Assembly: GCA_018971765.1 (NCBI GenBank)
Contig: JAGXAA010000052.1
Location: forward strand, 1 to 6,294
From: Patescibacteria group bacterium
GTDB taxonomy: Bacteria; Patescibacteriota; Minisyncoccia; Phycocordibacterales; GWA1-40-21
DNA: 6,294 nt
Reading direction: 5' to 3'
Of this stretch, positions 5,651 through 6,294 are shown piece after piece (the stretch's first letter is position 1; each line of letters starts with the position of its first letter). The position numbers and the translations under genes are program-made. Under the pieces are notes generated by a model, which saw only the letters and a list, made by a program, of their open reading frames with translations, did no database searches and had not been told where the DNA came from.

Positions 5651-5878
5651 AGACGGGGACTTGCACAAGCGGTGGATCATGTGGTTTAATTCGATGGTAA
5701 ACGAAGAACCTTACCAGGGTTAGAAATCTAATCGAAGGCCGGCGGAAACGTCAGCCGTCTCACAAGGACGGTTAGACAGGTGATGCATGGCCGTCGTCAG
5801 TTCGTGGTTTGAATTGTTCCCTTAAGTGGGGTAACGAACGCAACCCTCGTTGCCTGTTATAAGTGTCAGGCGAGACTG

Positions 5879-5980
5879 CTCCCCCACCAGTTTTTGAAAT
5901 TAATCAAACTTGTTTAATTTTAGAAATTGCGCGAACGGTTTTGGACAAAGATAGAAATTGTTCGAAAACTGGTGGGGGAG
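5879..5980 (+). other. Large helix 40 (V7) expansion of 16S rRNA
   Basis: Between GAGACTG (5872-5878) and AGGAAGG (starting at 5981) E. coli has 15 bases and this gene has 102. The basal stem is a perfect 16-bp helix, 5879-5894 with 5965-5980. Above it, two further hairpins can form a three-way junction: AAATTAA (5897-5903) with TTAATTT (5914-5920), and a 10-bp hairpin, 5932-5941 with 5955-5964, containing two G-U pairs. The flanking rRNA is continuous and there is no ORF of intron-endonuclease type inside, so this is read as a retained structural extension. Confidence 0.85.
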
Positions 5981-6294
5981 AGGAAGGCGAGGATGACGCC
6001 AGGTCAGCATGTCCCTCTGATACCCTGGGCTACACACGTGATACAATGGCCGTTACAACGGGACGCAATGCCGAAAGGCGGAGCAAATCCTTATAAAAGC
6101 GGCCCAAGTTCGGATTGAGGTCTGCAACTCGACCTCATGAAGCTGGAATCGCTAGTAATCACAGGTCAGCTATACTGTGGTGAATACGTTCTCAAGTCTT
6201 GTACTCACCGCCCGTCAACTCAAGGGAGTCGGAAGTACCCGAAGTTCGCCCTCGCGGCGACCTACGGTAAGTTCGATGACAGGGAGTAAGTCGT

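Noticed and set aside
5863..6118. Two overlapping + strand open frames (77 and 63 codons) within the 16S gene
   Set aside because: They are chance frames through helix 40 and conserved rRNA. There is no homing-endonuclease motif (such as LAGLIDADG), so they do not support an intron-encoded protein.

Overview
The window looks like part of a Candidate Phyla Radiation (Patescibacteria) genome, most likely Parcubacteria-like. The evidence is the 16S rRNA, which has changes at almost every universal primer site (including A526, A921 and U1396 in E. coli numbering) together with compensating partner bases, a very long extension of helix 40, and short versions of other helices. The compact layout, moderate G+C, a short SecD (444 aa) and absence of visible Shine-Dalgarno sequences fit this. 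All genes read with the standard code; TGA is used as a stop at 1301-1303. The phylum-level placement is inference and the exact class is not certain.

Layout, all on the + strand. (1) 1-1303: a polyprenyl-phosphate sugar-1-phosphate transferase, cut at its N-terminus by the window edge. (2) 1342-1812: a small single-pass envelope protein of unknown function with a pilin-like N-terminus, behind its own extended -10 promoter. (3) 1909-3243 and 3335-4249: secD and secF, the proton-motive-force-driven accessory subunits of the Sec translocase. A promoter ends only 7 bases before the secD start codon, so the secD mRNA is probably leaderless. (4) 3239-3332 and 4245-4364: two related intergenic elements that bracket secF. 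Each is made of 7-base NNTAGGT units in strict 7-base phase, followed by the same units inverted, so each can fold into a long hairpin. The first unit supplies the stop codon of secD and of secF. (5) 4363-4742: an rRNA promoter (TTGACT, 16 bases, TATAAT), a boxB-like hairpin, a boxA antitermination sequence and about 310 further bases of structured leader. (6) 4743-6294: the 16S rRNA gene, cut by the window edge at about E. coli position 1498, so roughly 44 bases including the anti-Shine-Dalgarno are missing.

The protein genes concern the cell envelope: lipid-linked glycan initiation, a secreted or anchored protein, and protein export. They need not be one operon, since separate promoters precede the small protein and secD. 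The most unusual material is non-coding: the paired heptad-repeat hairpins around secF, the nested inverted repeats in the rRNA leader, and the 16S, where bases usually regarded as nearly invariant have changed in matched pairs. No mobile-element gene, CRISPR array, tRNA or defence system is visible.
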